Below are positions 46,902-57,996 of a DNA stretch of 64,000 nucleotides, piece after piece. Within the stretch, counting starts at the first letter, position 1; every line of letters begins with the position of its first letter. The translations under genes and the position numbers were made by a program. Source of the DNA: Kwoniella bestiolae CBS 10118 (taxonomy: Eukaryota; Basidiomycota; Tremellomycetes; Tremellales; Cryptococcaceae); the NCBI RefSeq assembly GCF_000512585.2, contig NC_089246.1, forward strand, positions 558,001 to 622,000, in the 5' to 3' direction. The notes under the pieces are model-generated. The model did no database searches and was not told the origin of the DNA. It saw nothing but the letters and a program-made list of their open reading frames with translations.

Positions 46902-48327
46902 AGTGTGTGTTGCGCAGTAGAATAATAGAATGGAAATAGAAACACCTAGAGATGATGCATTGTACATATCATGTTGTTGATGTACTGATAGATGAGAGCT
47001 GGATGATTTGCTGTTTCGGAGCATGTCGAACTATCTTTATCGCATTTCAATTAACCGCTTGAATACAGTTGTACCTTTGGAGTATAAACCTAATCAATCA
47101 CAAAAGGACACCTTGCCTGCATTGATCATCATGATGGATGTTTCGAGGTTATCTGTCAATTTCCAACGGTGCTCTATGTAGTGCGGTCATAAGCCAAGCA
47201 AGTTGTCATATGCTAATATATGTATGCTATGCTCTAATCTTATACGTGAGATTCACCAAAAGACAAAGTCAAGCTGAAACGCGTCCTTCACGTCATCTTG
47301 ATTTCTATCCCTCGCACACACCTTAAATCCTTATTAACCCTGAAACCGCCACCGCGTAGTACCTAGCTGTACCAGATTATTCGCAGTCTGCATTTCGGCA
47401 TTCACCAAAAGAATACAAGAATACACGAATTTTAACGTTAATCCGAGACGAAACGTGACGACCAGGACCAAGGGAGGAATGGGGGATTGTGATTGTGTGA
47501 TACCAAGAAGAAAAGACAAGAACAAGGGAAGGTGAAGCGAAGTTTTACATGAAGCAATTGAGGTTATGGATATCGTTATATGCACTGTACTCTTGTTTCT
47601 TTCATCTGCTCATCTTTCTCACGACTTTCATTTTCATTATTGGATAGTATCATCGATTGATTGCACTCCTTCGACACCGTTACTCGACCGCAACACCTCA
47701 CGACACCGTAGAACAAGATCGCATTGTACTGTACATATCACACACTGAGAGGCAAGAGGCGCAGGAACGTCCAATCTCACTCCGACTCCGACTCCTCCCT
47801 AGACGAAAGTTTCACTGCTCAATCTGCAGCAATCGCCCTCCTAGATCTGTCGTTGGAATAGAAGATATAAAGGTGCTGGACCACCTTTAGTCAATTAGGT
47901 TTCTTTGTTCTTACTATCCAGTGGATTGGGAAAGGCGGAATTCGTTGGATTTATTGGCGTCAATCAATCAACCCAATAAATAGTATCACCTATACCTTTG
48001 CGCACGGATCACTCCATCCACCATCATTGATAGGTCCCCTCGTCGTGTGAGTTTCACCTTCAATCATCATCCTTCTCTTCTTCATCCATTCATCCGTTTA
48101 TTGATATATACATATATATATCATATAAATAGATTACTAATGCTCCTCATTCACCCTCGCAGCTTTCACAACTACACTCATTGTTGTACCATACACACCG
48201 ATGCTTTGAACAACAATCCAAAAACAAAACATAACCCACAACAACAACAGTCATTCTTTTGATCGAAACACTCTTTAAACCCTTCTCTCTGATACGACTA
48301 CACCTCTAATCCAAAAACAAAATCAAC
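46902..48327. other. Intergenic, M24 peptidase to ferric reductase
   Basis: 1.4 kb with no supported gene. Contains AT-rich promoter-like sequence at 48050-48300 ahead of the ferric reductase ATG. Confidence 0.55.
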
Positions 48328-50869
48328 ATGCCCCTCATCGGTGATCCTTCCCTCGCCAATGTCCTCTACGGAGCCTCGGTCACGTTCAACGCCCTCGCTG
48401 CTACCCAGACTGTCGCTGCTGCTGTACCTACCACTACGGCAGTTGAGAAGAGTGTGAATATGACGGAGGTGGTGCAGCAGCAGAAAGAGGATCAAGCGGA
48501 GATGAGCAGTGAGTGTGATCTTCTCACACATTGTATATTCCAGATGCCGCATTCTCAAGTCTTACCCAAAAAGCTGATCTCATACCTTTGAACGTTGACA
48601 GGCTCAATGCCCCGGAACCTCTACCTCGCATTTCTCGGCCTCCTCGTCCTGTGCATGATCATCTCCCATCCTCGCTTCCTCGCCAGGCTCTTCGCTTCTC
48701 TTTCATCCTCATCGAAAAAACAACAAAATCAAAAAGACCAAATGGTCAAGATTTACCCGTACTCCAAAGAGGCACTCGAAACTATCAGACCCCAACCCAA
48801 GAGAGAAGTGTCCGGTGGAGACTTGTCCCAAGGATGGGTGTTGAAAAAGGGAGAGAATAGACGAATTGAGGTTAGTTCGCCAATGACTTCACCAGATAAC
48901 GATAGTTGTTCCAAGAAAGATCCTTTCGCCTCTTCTCTTTCTCTCGACGAAAAGGCTCTTTCACCCATCGACATTTCACCTACATTCGACGGTCCCATCC
49001 ATTATCCCCCGCCTCACATCGTTCCTCTCCTGCATCATCTCCCCTTATCCTCCTGGCTGCTATTCACCCCTCTATCCAAACTCCCAAGCCACCTCAAATC
49101 GTTCATTACCCTCCCTCAGCTCTACCTCATCTCCGGATATATGGTATTGATATGCTTTGCGTTAATTTGGAAATCCGATTTAACACCCCAATCGAAAGAT
49201 AAGGGATATGGTGCGGACTGGATGAGGTCCGGGACGGTGGCTACTGCGCAAGTTCCCCTTGTGGTTGCTCTGGGAGTACGAGGGAATATCATTGGACTGT
49301 GCGTGGGGAAGGGATATGAGAGGTTGAAGATTTACCATAAGATCGTGGGGAGGGTGGTATTTCTGGCTAGTACGATCCATGCGGCTGCTTTCAGTGAGTC
49401 AAAGTCTTGATTGAGAGATACAGCACTGACTTGACGGCTACTCCTCGAAGTGTACAAGTGGACCGTCGCTGGTAAATTCGCTACCAACGCTTCCAAACCC
49501 TTCGCCATGTGGGGTATCATGTCGTACTTTGCCCTGGTCCTCATCGTCATCACCTCTCTGCCTTGGGTCCGAAAGGCCTGTCACGGGATATTCGAGGTAA
49601 GTTACCCTCGCCTCGCTCGTTGGGCTCAAGCTGATATGCGTTGTTTAGATTTGCCATTTCATCGGAATGGTCGGCATGCTCCTCGGTCTTGCTCTGCACG
49701 TACCAGAGACTGTGCCTTTCTGGTGAGTCACAACCTGCACCTCAATCCTTACATCGCTGACATGCGCCTATAGCGTCGCCGCCGGAGTCATCTACGCTGT
49801 ATCCATCTTTTGCTCTCTCACCAAAACTCGAATTGCCCACGCCGAGCTCCAGGCACTTCCCGGTGCAGGCACAACCGTCATCACCCTCCCAGCTCTTCGA
49901 ACCGGTTGGAGAGCTGGTCAACACGTTCGTATTCGAGTTCCCGCTCTGGGATTCAGGAAAGCTTTCGAGTCTCACCCGTTCACCATCGCGTCTGCACCCA
50001 ACGGCGACGGTTTGGTCCTCATGTGTAAACGAGCTGGTGACTGGACCGACAGTCTACACGAGCTCGCTCAACGATCGTCAGATCTAGAAGATCGAGCTGA
50101 AGGCGGACGAAACCAGGCTACTGTGATCGTCGAAGGTCCATATGGAGGATTGGGAAATACCCTCGCACCGTCATTCTCGTCCGTCGTGCTTGTCGCCGGT
50201 GGATCAGGTATCACCCAATCCCTATCTCTCGCTCAAGACTTGGTTCGACGTGCACCCACCGGAGTGGTACGAGCACGAACGATCGACCTGATCTGGATGG
50301 TCCGAAATGAAGACGTCGCCAAACCGCTGATGCCACTTCTGTTGGATCTGGTCAACGAAGCTAAGCAATGGGAAATCCAATGCATCGAAGGCCGTCGAAA
50401 GGGATACAAACGACCGAGTCCCACCGCATTGAGAGTGAAGATCTTCGTCACTCGCTGTCCTGCGAGTTCACCCCTCAACCTCTTACCTGACGATTGGATA
50501 GTCAGCGAAATGACCGGTGGACTCAAACGACAACCCTCTGCAGCGGATGAAGAGAAATACCAATATCTGTGTAGAAACCCCTCTACCTCCTCTACGTCAA
50601 CTACATCTTCCATCAAGCATAATACCCCACTATCCACTATCTCCGTCAACCCCATCAGACCAGATTTCTCGATCTTCTTGGATTCGCTCGCCGACGAGGT
50701 GATAGCGCGATACGGACGGATGATGACTGATCCATCGGGGATGCTGATCACTGCGTGTGGACCTGAGAGCTTGATTCAGGGTGTGAGGGGTGCCGTGAGA
50801 GGGGTGGCAGAGTACAAAGTTAGGGGTTGTGGAGGGGTGGAGTTTGAGGATGAACATTTTGGTTTTTAA
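48328..50869 (+). CDS. Ferric-chelate reductase family protein (FRE type)
   Basis: Several exons, first join 48508/48602 in phase. A first short hydrophobic N-terminus (LIGDPSLANVLYG...) precedes membrane segments at SMPRNLYLAFLGLLVLCMII and a helical bundle. The bis-heme histidines lie in YHKIVGRVVFLASTIHAAAF and in HFIGMVGMLLGLALH. The FAD motif is HPFTIASAP and the NADPH region is GPYGGLGNT and VAGGSGITQSL. The last exon ends CGGVEFEDEHFGF. This enzyme class reduces extracellular Fe3+ or Cu2+ for uptake at the plasma membrane using cytosolic NADPH. Substrate specificity cannot be told. Near the C-terminus is a Ser/Thr-rich insert (SSTSTTSSIKHN). Confidence 0.9.
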
Positions 50870-51370
50870 CGCTCTCCTTGATGGAAGGCTTGTATATAGA
50901 TTTACAATTTACGATTCACGAATGCCCTTGATACCTCCTTGATGGAGTTCACGTGCTGTATATAGATAATGATCTGCTCTGGCCTCTTAGATGGAGATTA
51001 CGTTGGTAAGATTGTAGCCTTTGATAGGTGATATGAACTCATGCCTTGTAGACATCAAATTACGGAATACGACCCAAAGTCAATGGAGAATAATCTGGAC
51101 TGCATGAAGACAACTTTGCTGCTCCTGTTGATGATCTTCACTGTCTCTATATATACAGGATGGGGGATGAGCCAAATCACTCTGAGCATTTGCATGAGAC
51201 GTTGCTTCCTTGCTCTCAATCTGTCCCTACTGACACGAAAGCTGAGCCACGCCATCCACAATTGGAGTCTGCGTCGGAAAACTTGCAGTATACACAGAAA
51301 GCGTATAATGCGTAGTGGGACTAGCAGTGACCTGGACCGTGCACTACCAACCACCATCCATCTGATCAGC
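50870..51370. other. Convergent 3' region
   Basis: 500 bp between the ends of the ferric reductase and the minus-strand secreted protein. No gene seen. Confidence 0.6.
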
Positions 51371-51871
51371 CTACCAACCCTCTCCGTTCTGATTTTCCAC
51401 ACCAAGGAAGGGGGTCACACTCACAGTAGCAGTCCTAGTGGCCACCCCACTTGTCCAAGTATAATACCCCCGATGATCCGGCCCCGTCGCCCTATCCCAA
51501 TCTTCCGGCACGTCGTAGAACCTCGCCTGGAACATCTCGGCAGTGAAGGTATCATCAAATTGGAACGCCCTGAAATACCTGCCCCTTCCTGACCATCGCC
51601 CATCTACACCGCCGCCATTCGGGTCGACCGAATCAATGACGATTCCCCGCTCGACGTCGATGAATATCTTGGGAGTATCTGTTGGAGGGGGCCCTGTGTA
51701 GGTAGTGCTCGAGATGGTGGTGGCGGGCTCGTCTTCCGAGGTAGCGGTGGGAGGAGGGTAGCCTGATGCTTCGGCGGGAGCTGAGGTGGGGTAGCCCGTC
51801 TCTTGAGGTAGTGCTGAGACAAGCAGCGATGTGAGGAGCGATAAGAAGGTGATAGTACTTGGGTATATCAT
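51371..51871 (-). CDS. Small secreted protein, unknown function
   Basis: One exon, 166 aa. MIYPSTITFLSLLTSLLVSALP is a good signal peptide; a Pro/Thr/Ser-rich linker (TGYPTSAPAEASGYPPPTAT) follows; the rest is beta-rich (KIFIDVERGIVIDSVDPNG, GRYFRAFQFDDTFTAEMF). The length and signal suggest an extracellular or wall-linked protein. I do not recognise a family. It is read on the minus strand, closed by a stop at 51371; an extra downstream exon is possible. Confidence 0.65.
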   Translation of the reverse strand: MIYPSTITFLSLLTSLLVSALPQETGYPTSAPAEASGYPPPTATSEDEPATTISSTTYTGPPPTDTPKIFIDVERGIVIDSVDPNGGGVDGRWSGRGRYFRAFQFDDTFTAEMFQARFYDVPEDWDRATGPDHRGYYTWTSGVATRTATVSVTPFLGVENQNGEGW

Positions 51872-52467
51872 TTTGCGCGGTTGCAGCTTGCGTTACGAGT
51901 ATTCTGATATAATAGATCAGATATGGAAGTATGAGTGTACCTTGTCAGAAAGATGGACTTTCAAGTTCTAGGATAAATGTAAATGGACTCGTCATATCAG
52001 TTAGTAATAGATATGAGGAAGCTGACTGAAACGCAACTTATCAGAATGCATCTCCTGAGCGATCTGGCGGTATGACAAGGCCTTGGAACCCTTCTTGGCT
52101 CATGATTAGACAGATCAGCCGAGACGACGTTCGATCCTCTTGTCGTCAGGGCTTGGCTTGTCCTTTCAGCCCAGCTCCTTGGCACTTGAAGAGGATCATA
52201 GAATACAAAGGATGTCGAAGGTCGAAGAGGCGAATTGATTGACTCCGGAGCCATCAAAGGGTAATCTCGCTCCTGAGCCAAGAAAGGATGTTAAAGCGTC
52301 TCAAAGAGTGTGAGGAGGTTCACGATGCGGCGTAGTCAGTGGGATTTTCTTGGAGGTTAGGCAAAGATCGCTTCGTCAATGTGCGCAGCGAACTTCTAAC
52401 GCATATTCATCTCACCATCATATTGTCTGAGTATACGTTTTCAAAATACACCACAGCTAAGTCCAGC
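51872..52467. other. Intergenic, secreted protein to CipC-like gene
   Basis: 596 bp with no gene. Both genes are minus strand. Confidence 0.55.
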
Positions 52468-53312
52468 TTAGTACTCTCCAGATTGGTTGAGCGCCTCGAT
52501 AGCTTGTCGTTTGGCGTGTCTCTTGGCTTCCTCTCGATCGTAGGCGTCGAGACCTGTGATGTAGCTCAATTGTTAGCATACAACGTATGTACAGGTGTCC
52601 AAGGGGAGAGAGAGAGGGAGAGGAGGAGGGAGAGAGAAGGGGAGGGGAAGATGGATAGGAGGTGGGACAGAGAATGCAATGTGAAGGATGGGAGATTGCA
52701 CCCACCCTTGGTCTCGAAGAGCTTGTCTACTTCCGCAGCGGCGAAACCGGCGATGAGCTCTTTAGCGAAGGCGTGCTGGCGAATCCGAGAGGACAATCAG
52801 CGACATTGGAGCAGGGATCACAGAGGTGAGTATGGAATGGACAGAATGTCATTGTGTATAGTGGAAGACGGAGATTCGGGGAGATGTGGTCAGCAAGGAG
52901 CGTGCAGTACTCACGTTAGCAGGCTTGCCCTCCCTTTGCAAATGATTCTCATATGCTTTCATAGCTTCGAACCCGGCGGCTCCGCTGATAATGATACACC
53001 TCAGCTATACGTATGCGTGGGAAGACTTGAGGAGTGAGTGAGTACCCACCCGATCAACTCGTGGGAGAGTTTGGATTTGTGTTCCTCATTGTTTGGGTCG
53101 AGGTTGCTACGAACAAGTAGTCAGCAAAGCCTACTAGGTGCTGGTGGTGAGGAACCTTTTGAGACGAAACTCACTAGACTTGTTGATTGCCCGAATCGTC
53201 GTTGTTGAAGTAATCGAAGAGACCTGTTCATGCAACAGCAGACTATAAGCTTGTGCCTGTATGAGGTATACCTGCTAATGGCTAGCTAGACTTGGAAGTT
53301 CTACTCACCCAT
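52468..53312 (-). CDS. CipC-like protein (DUF3759 type)
   Basis: Six minus-strand exons join in phase, with the first coding exon only 4 nt (ATGG, 53312-53309). The product is about 120 aa: MGLFDYFNNDDSGNQQ, LDPNNEEHKSKLSHELI, GAAGFEAMKAYENHLQREGK, HAFAKELIAGFAAAEVDKLF and DREEAKRHAKRQAIEALNQ. This is the CipC pattern: a SHELI-AGAA-FEA helix then FA-ELIAGFAAAEVDKL. CipC was found as a concanamycin-induced protein in Aspergillus; members are stress-induced and their biochemical role is unknown. No signal or membrane segment. Its exon 5/6 intron contains a purine-rich repeat near 52608-52650. Confidence 0.88.
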
Positions 53313-54080
53313 CTTGTCTTGCTATCTGATTGATTGGAAATTGTGTTTTCGTTATTCGTGAGGTATCGTTATTATTGTATGAATGAAACAGAGGAGGGAG
53401 GACTGGATCCAAGTACCAAGTATATATATCCCTCCAGATTGAATAGACTGAATAGTTGCATGATGGGAGAAGTCGTCATACCCCTTCCCTTCCCTCGCAC
53501 GACGAATGAATTGAAAGTCCCCAATATTGCGTCACTCTACGCCTCGACTTGACTTCGCAGCGGAACGTGGGTTCTGCATCACTACCAAAATAGAACAGGG
53601 GCTATGCAATGCAATGCAGTCCTCTCCATCATTCGGTGTGATATTGCATACAGAGGGATGGGTGAACCTTTCCCCGCAATTTGACGTGACATGGACCTAA
53701 AAATAGAATGGTGGGGTTATTTATGTCATCTATGTTGTAAATCAGTCACGTCGTGATGGTATGGTATTGTCGTTGATCATCCTAACCTCATCTCTGTCGT
53801 CATTATCGATCAAAGCGATCACCCAGGGGGAGCAATCCGTTTTGCATGCTTCTGCTTGCTGAGTATCAGGGATACACCTTCAGAACGAAACGGAATGCAT
53901 CTTTTGCTTAACAATGTACACTTGCTAGCATACGTTCTTCCCCAGCAGGCTGAGATCACAGAAACCAAAGCTTTGCTAGCTCGCGAGGTATGTATGCATT
54001 ATCTATACAAACGGTTCCAAGGCCTATTGCCCGTCTTCATCACTCAAACACCAGGGCACATTTTTACTTGACCTACTCAT
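53313..54080. other. Intergenic, CipC to BET3
   Basis: 768 bp between two minus-strand genes. Includes the CipC promoter. No gene supported. Confidence 0.6.
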
Positions 54081-55455
54081 TTACTCATCATTCTCCGGTT
54101 GTTCCTCCTCCAGTATCCTGACCAACCTCACATACATCTCTGTCGAGTCGTCGCCTCGAAGTACGTCCGACAAGAATCGAGTCTCCACTTGCATCTGGAT
54201 CTGTGCAGTGTTGAGTCGTCAGCTGGACGGTACTGACTTGCAGTACGGAGCAGAAGAATGAGAGGCGGTCGGAGAGCAGGTGTCCAATTCCAGCTTCACA
54301 GAATCATTTTTCACCAAGATGGTCTTCTTAAGCACACACGGATCTCTGATATCGCGTGATCTGACTTGAACATTCTAGGCCCGCGATAGGAAGACAAAGA
54401 GTAAAAGTATACTTACCATCTCCAAAGCACCTCTCACAACCCCACACAGGACGTTACTGAACCACAGACCGCCTTCCCTAGCGTCCCTGGGTAGTTCTGC
54501 AAATTCTGCAAGAGGATTTTCATCAAACGTTAAGATGAACTCGTTCGGCTGGGGAAGATTTGATGCAGGCTGTTGGGAATTTGATGGGGGTGGGAAAGAT
54601 AGAGAGGGGGAGATGCCGAGGAACGTTCGGAAGGCGACCTGTGTATCAGAGCAGGGGGATTAGCGAAGCTCGCCGTAATTTGCCATAATGCGTTGAGAAG
54701 AGGATGATAGAGCAGACTGGCCACCGACCGCTCGGCCAGTCGTCATAGATTGAGAGCAATGTATGTGTACATGTTTCGCGATGTCAAAGAGAATTGAGGC
54801 GATCACAGTGATTTTCTCGAGTGAGATTCAATCAACCCACCTTTGATATCACCTCGGCTGTCTCTGCAAAACTCTGACACCTCTGTAGTCCTGTACGAGC
54901 TAAGAAGTCTTCGATCAACCTTGTACCGATGTTGTAGCCCCTATTAAGAATAGATCAGTCAGCTTGGGAATAGACCTAGAGTGACATCTGCATGCCGATG
55001 ATGTAGCTAGTGTATGTGGAAAAGACATAGTACGGTGATTCACGTACATCTTCTCCAGCTGTTTGTTGACTTCTCCATAGTCCTCGTAGTCCTGATCCAT
55101 GATTTTGAGATCAGCTATTATACAATTGTCGGCAATGCCCAGCTGAATTGACGAAACATGGTACATACCTTGATAAGTTGAACTACCAATGCGCCGTATG
55201 TCAACGTGAACAGCTCAGCGTTCTGTCGTAAGAGAAAGAGATCAGCTAATCCCCCCTTGTCCTCTGACCACATGCGAACATCGGCTGTCAGAAGTGATCA
55301 CGTACCACTTTATCTGTCCTCTTCCATATATCATCCTGCGTCCAGACGTTCCATCAGCTGCTAGTCGGGGTGAAGCGAGGGGATGTGCGACTCGAATTAA
55401 TCGTTGCAACTCGACTCACTCCTATGGCTTTATACTGCTTGGCTCCGGCTGACAT
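54081..55455 (-). CDS. BET3: TRAPP complex subunit Bet3 (TRAPPC3)
   Basis: Seven minus-strand exons. MSAGAKQYKAIG joins DDIWKRTDKV, NAELFTLTYGALVVQLIK, DYEDYGEVNKQLEKM and GYNIGTRLIEDFLARTG, with the palmitoylated-type Cys in LQRCQSF. Then AETAEVISKVAFRTFLGI, a loop, and EFILTFDENPLAEFAELP followed by SNVLCGVVRGALEMIQMQ; the end is EEEQPENDE. Bet3 is the core of TRAPP, which tethers ER-derived vesicles at the Golgi and acts as the Ypt1/Rab1 exchange factor. A ~22-residue Pro/Ser/Asn insertion follows FLGI, in the surface loop before the FDENPL strand. It lies divergent to the Acinus-like gene. Confidence 0.94.
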
Positions 55456-55797
55456 GTTGATATCCCTTTCCCTTTTCACTTTGAATGAGATCAGACTGGT
55501 GGACTACGGGTTAGAAGATGCTCATCAATGCACGTAGAGTCAACCCTTGCGACCGTGTTGACGATAGGAGACGGTGAGGTGGAGGTGGATAGTGAAATCG
55601 TAATGGCGTTTGTAATGTCATTACAACTCAAGTTGATCCCGCTATTGCCCCCGTTCTAAAGTCTCATCCGCCAAATGACGATGAGCAGCGAGCTGGAATG
55701 ATGTTCATGTCTCATCTCTGCTCCTGTTCAACAATATAAGCAAAGCAGAGAAAATACCATCGTATACCATACAGTCATCAATACATGCCTCTGTACA
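55456..55797. promoter_or_regulatory. Divergent promoter region, BET3/Acinus-like
   Basis: 342 bp between opposing ATGs. No specific site is recognised. Confidence 0.6.
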
Positions 55798-57567
55798 ATG
55801 TCAGAATACCCCACGGTGGACGTCAAGTCCCTGAAAGTAGCTGAGCTGAAAGAGGAGCTGACTAAGAGAGGGTTGGATACAAAGGGTCTGAAGAAGGATG
55901 TGAGTTCACCTGCTCTTGCTGTTTACGTTCATTCAACCGGGGAAGATGACCAGGAGCTGATGAGCTACTCGTACCACAAACAGCTCGCAGATAGATTGCA
56001 AGCCTTCCAAGACTCTCAATCCCAGCAAGAGGAATCTTCAACACAAGGAGAGCTTCCACCTGCTTCAATAGAAACGGAAGAAGCAAATCCACTAAATGAG
56101 GAAGCACCAAAGGAGGACGAAGCCGTAGGCCGTTCAATGCTCGACGGCTTCCCCGAAGACCCCTCAACGCAACATCATTCCGCACCTTCAGACCTGACCC
56201 TCAAAGATGAAATATCGACCGAACCAGCCGCATTAGACCAGGAAGTCGCCAAAGTAGTAGCTGAAGAAGAGGCCAAAGCTACCTTATCACCCACACCCAG
56301 TCCTCCCAGGAGGTTATCTCCTTTACCAAGTCCTGAGAAAGATGTTGGGAAAGTCATGGTTGATGGGTACCCTGAGAACCCCGCTTCGAAGCATCACAAG
56401 ACACCTCCAGTGGAGAAGAGTTTGGAAGAGGTGGAACCGAAAGCGTTAGATGGGGAGGTTGCGAAGGTAGTCGCCGAGGAGGAAACGAAAGATCTAGCTA
56501 TGGATAGACCTACACCAAGTCCACCTAGGAGGCTGTCTCCTCTACCTAAGACTGAGCAAGATGAAGGCGAGGACGAAGATATGCAAATTGACGAGGATGA
56601 AGAGGAAGAACACGAAAGTAAGAAACGCCCCAGATCAATCTCACCCACAAGTACGAGTAAACCCAAAAGACAGAAGATAGATCTACCCGCCTCACTCTCA
56701 CACATAAAAGAACCTCCCACCTCTGTATTATACATCAACAACTTGAAACGACCATTACTCCACTCGACACTGCACTCGTACCTCCACCCCTCATCATCGT
56801 CTCTCGCCAAATTACCTTCCGCCAGAATGCCCTTCGCTTCGGAGGAATACGAAGGTCTCTGGCTATCAGGTGTCAAGTCGCACGCATATGCCACTTATGG
56901 CAGTGTGGAGGACGCGATCCAAGTGGCGGAGAGGATAGAAGATAAGAAATGGCCGGAAGATACTGGGGATGTGTTGAAGATCCACTTTATACCTGAAGAG
57001 AAACTGTTGGACCTTGTAGGTCAGGAGGAATCGGCGTGGGCAAATGGGAGGAGGAAGTTGGATCTGAGCGTGAGAGAGGGAGAGGGTGGGGACGAATGGA
57101 TATTCGAATTGACCGGTGCAGGTGGATTAGGCAGGATACCCCCTCCGCCTCGTGGTGGGGCTAGAGAAGTACCTATAAGCAGGAACGACAGATTACCTAC
57201 CAACTCTGGAAATGGACCTATACCGATTCCATTGACTGGCGGTAGAGGTGGACCGGTACCCGCACCCAGTGCACCACTGACAGGCGTGAATGCTATAGTC
57301 CCGACTGGACCGATTAGAGGGCAAAATGGAATGGGTATAAGAGGTCGAGCGAACATCGTACCTCCTGGAACCAGGGGGGTGGCAGGACCTCCTCACCCCA
57401 GAGATAGGGACAGGGATAGGACGTACGATAGGAATGGCACTGGGGAGGGACTGAGGGGGTGGTCAGATGAGAAACACAAGGAGAGGGAGGTGTTGAAGAT
57501 GAGACCTACTAGGTTTAGACCCAGGTTGTTCTGGAAGAAGGGGCCTGGTGCGCTGGAGGGGATATAG
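55798..57567 (+). CDS. ACIN1: Acinus-like SAP and RRM protein
   Basis: Two exons, 55798-55899 and 55984-57567. The join removes an 84-nt intron that is a multiple of three and without stops, so the unspliced frame also looks open. Spliced, the N-terminus gives a SAP motif: LKVAELKEELTKRGLDTKG, then KKDLADRLQAF. Two copies of an EVAKVVAEEE...TPSPPRRLSPLP block follow (about 150-270), then an acidic stretch DEDEEEEHESKKR and NLS-like KRPRS. An RRM-like part starts TSVLYINNLKRPLL, and the C-terminus is Arg/Pro/Gly-rich, ending RPTRFRPRLFWKKGPG, similar to the Acinus RSB motif. Acinus joins RNPS1/SAP18 in the ASAP complex in splicing. The assignment is by architecture. Confidence 0.75.
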   Translation: MSEYPTVDVKSLKVAELKEELTKRGLDTKGLKKDVSSPALAVYVHSTGEDDQELMSYSYHKQLADRLQAFQDSQSQQEESSTQGELPPASIETEEANPLNEEAPKEDEAVGRSMLDGFPEDPSTQHHSAPSDLTLKDEISTEPAALDQEVAKVVAEEEAKATLSPTPSPPRRLSPLPSPEKDVGKVMVDGYPENPASKHHKTPPVEKSLEEVEPKALDGEVAKVVAEEETKDLAMDRPTPSPPRRLSPLPKTEQDEGEDEDMQIDEDEEEEHESKKRPRSISPTSTSKPKRQKIDLPASLSHIKEPPTSVLYINNLKRPLLHSTLHSYLHPSSSSLAKLPSARMPFASEEYEGLWLSGVKSHAYATYGSVEDAIQVAERIEDKKWPEDTGDVLKIHFIPEEKLLDLVGQEESAWANGRRKLDLSVREGEGGDEWIFELTGAGGLGRIPPPPRGGAREVPISRNDRLPTNSGNGPIPIPLTGGRGGPVPAPSAPLTGVNAIVPTGPIRGQNGMGIRGRANIVPPGTRGVAGPPHPRDRDRDRTYDRNGTGEGLRGWSDEKHKEREVLKMRPTRFRPRLFWKKGPGALEGI

Positions 57568-57996
57568 CGGATGTAGGAGGGTGGGAACGAGGCGAAGATA
57601 ACATCTGTACCATCGGTCGGTCTTGGAGTTCAGTGAAGGCCAGCTCCAAAATCAATGTATATATAGCATACATCCGTCACCTGCGATTATGGGTATGGGT
57701 ATAACGAACAATGTCAATTAGGTGATGGATCCTCTTGATACCGAGGAAAGAAAAAACTTGTATGTCAGAAGTATACATCAGCAGTACATGCATATAGTAA
57801 CAAAAGGAGGATACTCTCCAGAAGGTCTTTTACACCATGACCGAAATCTGAATAGGTCCTGTACAAAGTCGCATGAGTATGCTGTGAATACAGTACAAAC
57901 AACAAAAATTCCATGTATTTGCGAGACTCATCAGTTTCTCCCGAGTCATCTAAGGATGTCTATCCTTCTACCCATTATTCTATCTCTGAATAACAT
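57568..57996. other. Convergent 3' region
   Basis: 429 bp between the Acinus-like gene and the PAF-AH-like gene ends. No gene seen. Confidence 0.6.

Noticed and set aside
47657..47890. ORF of 77 aa upstream of the ferric reductase
   Set aside because: No similarity, no clear start context; probably leader or intergenic.
53856..54071. ORF of 71 aa between CipC and BET3
   Set aside because: No motif or splice support; lies next to the BET3 3' end.
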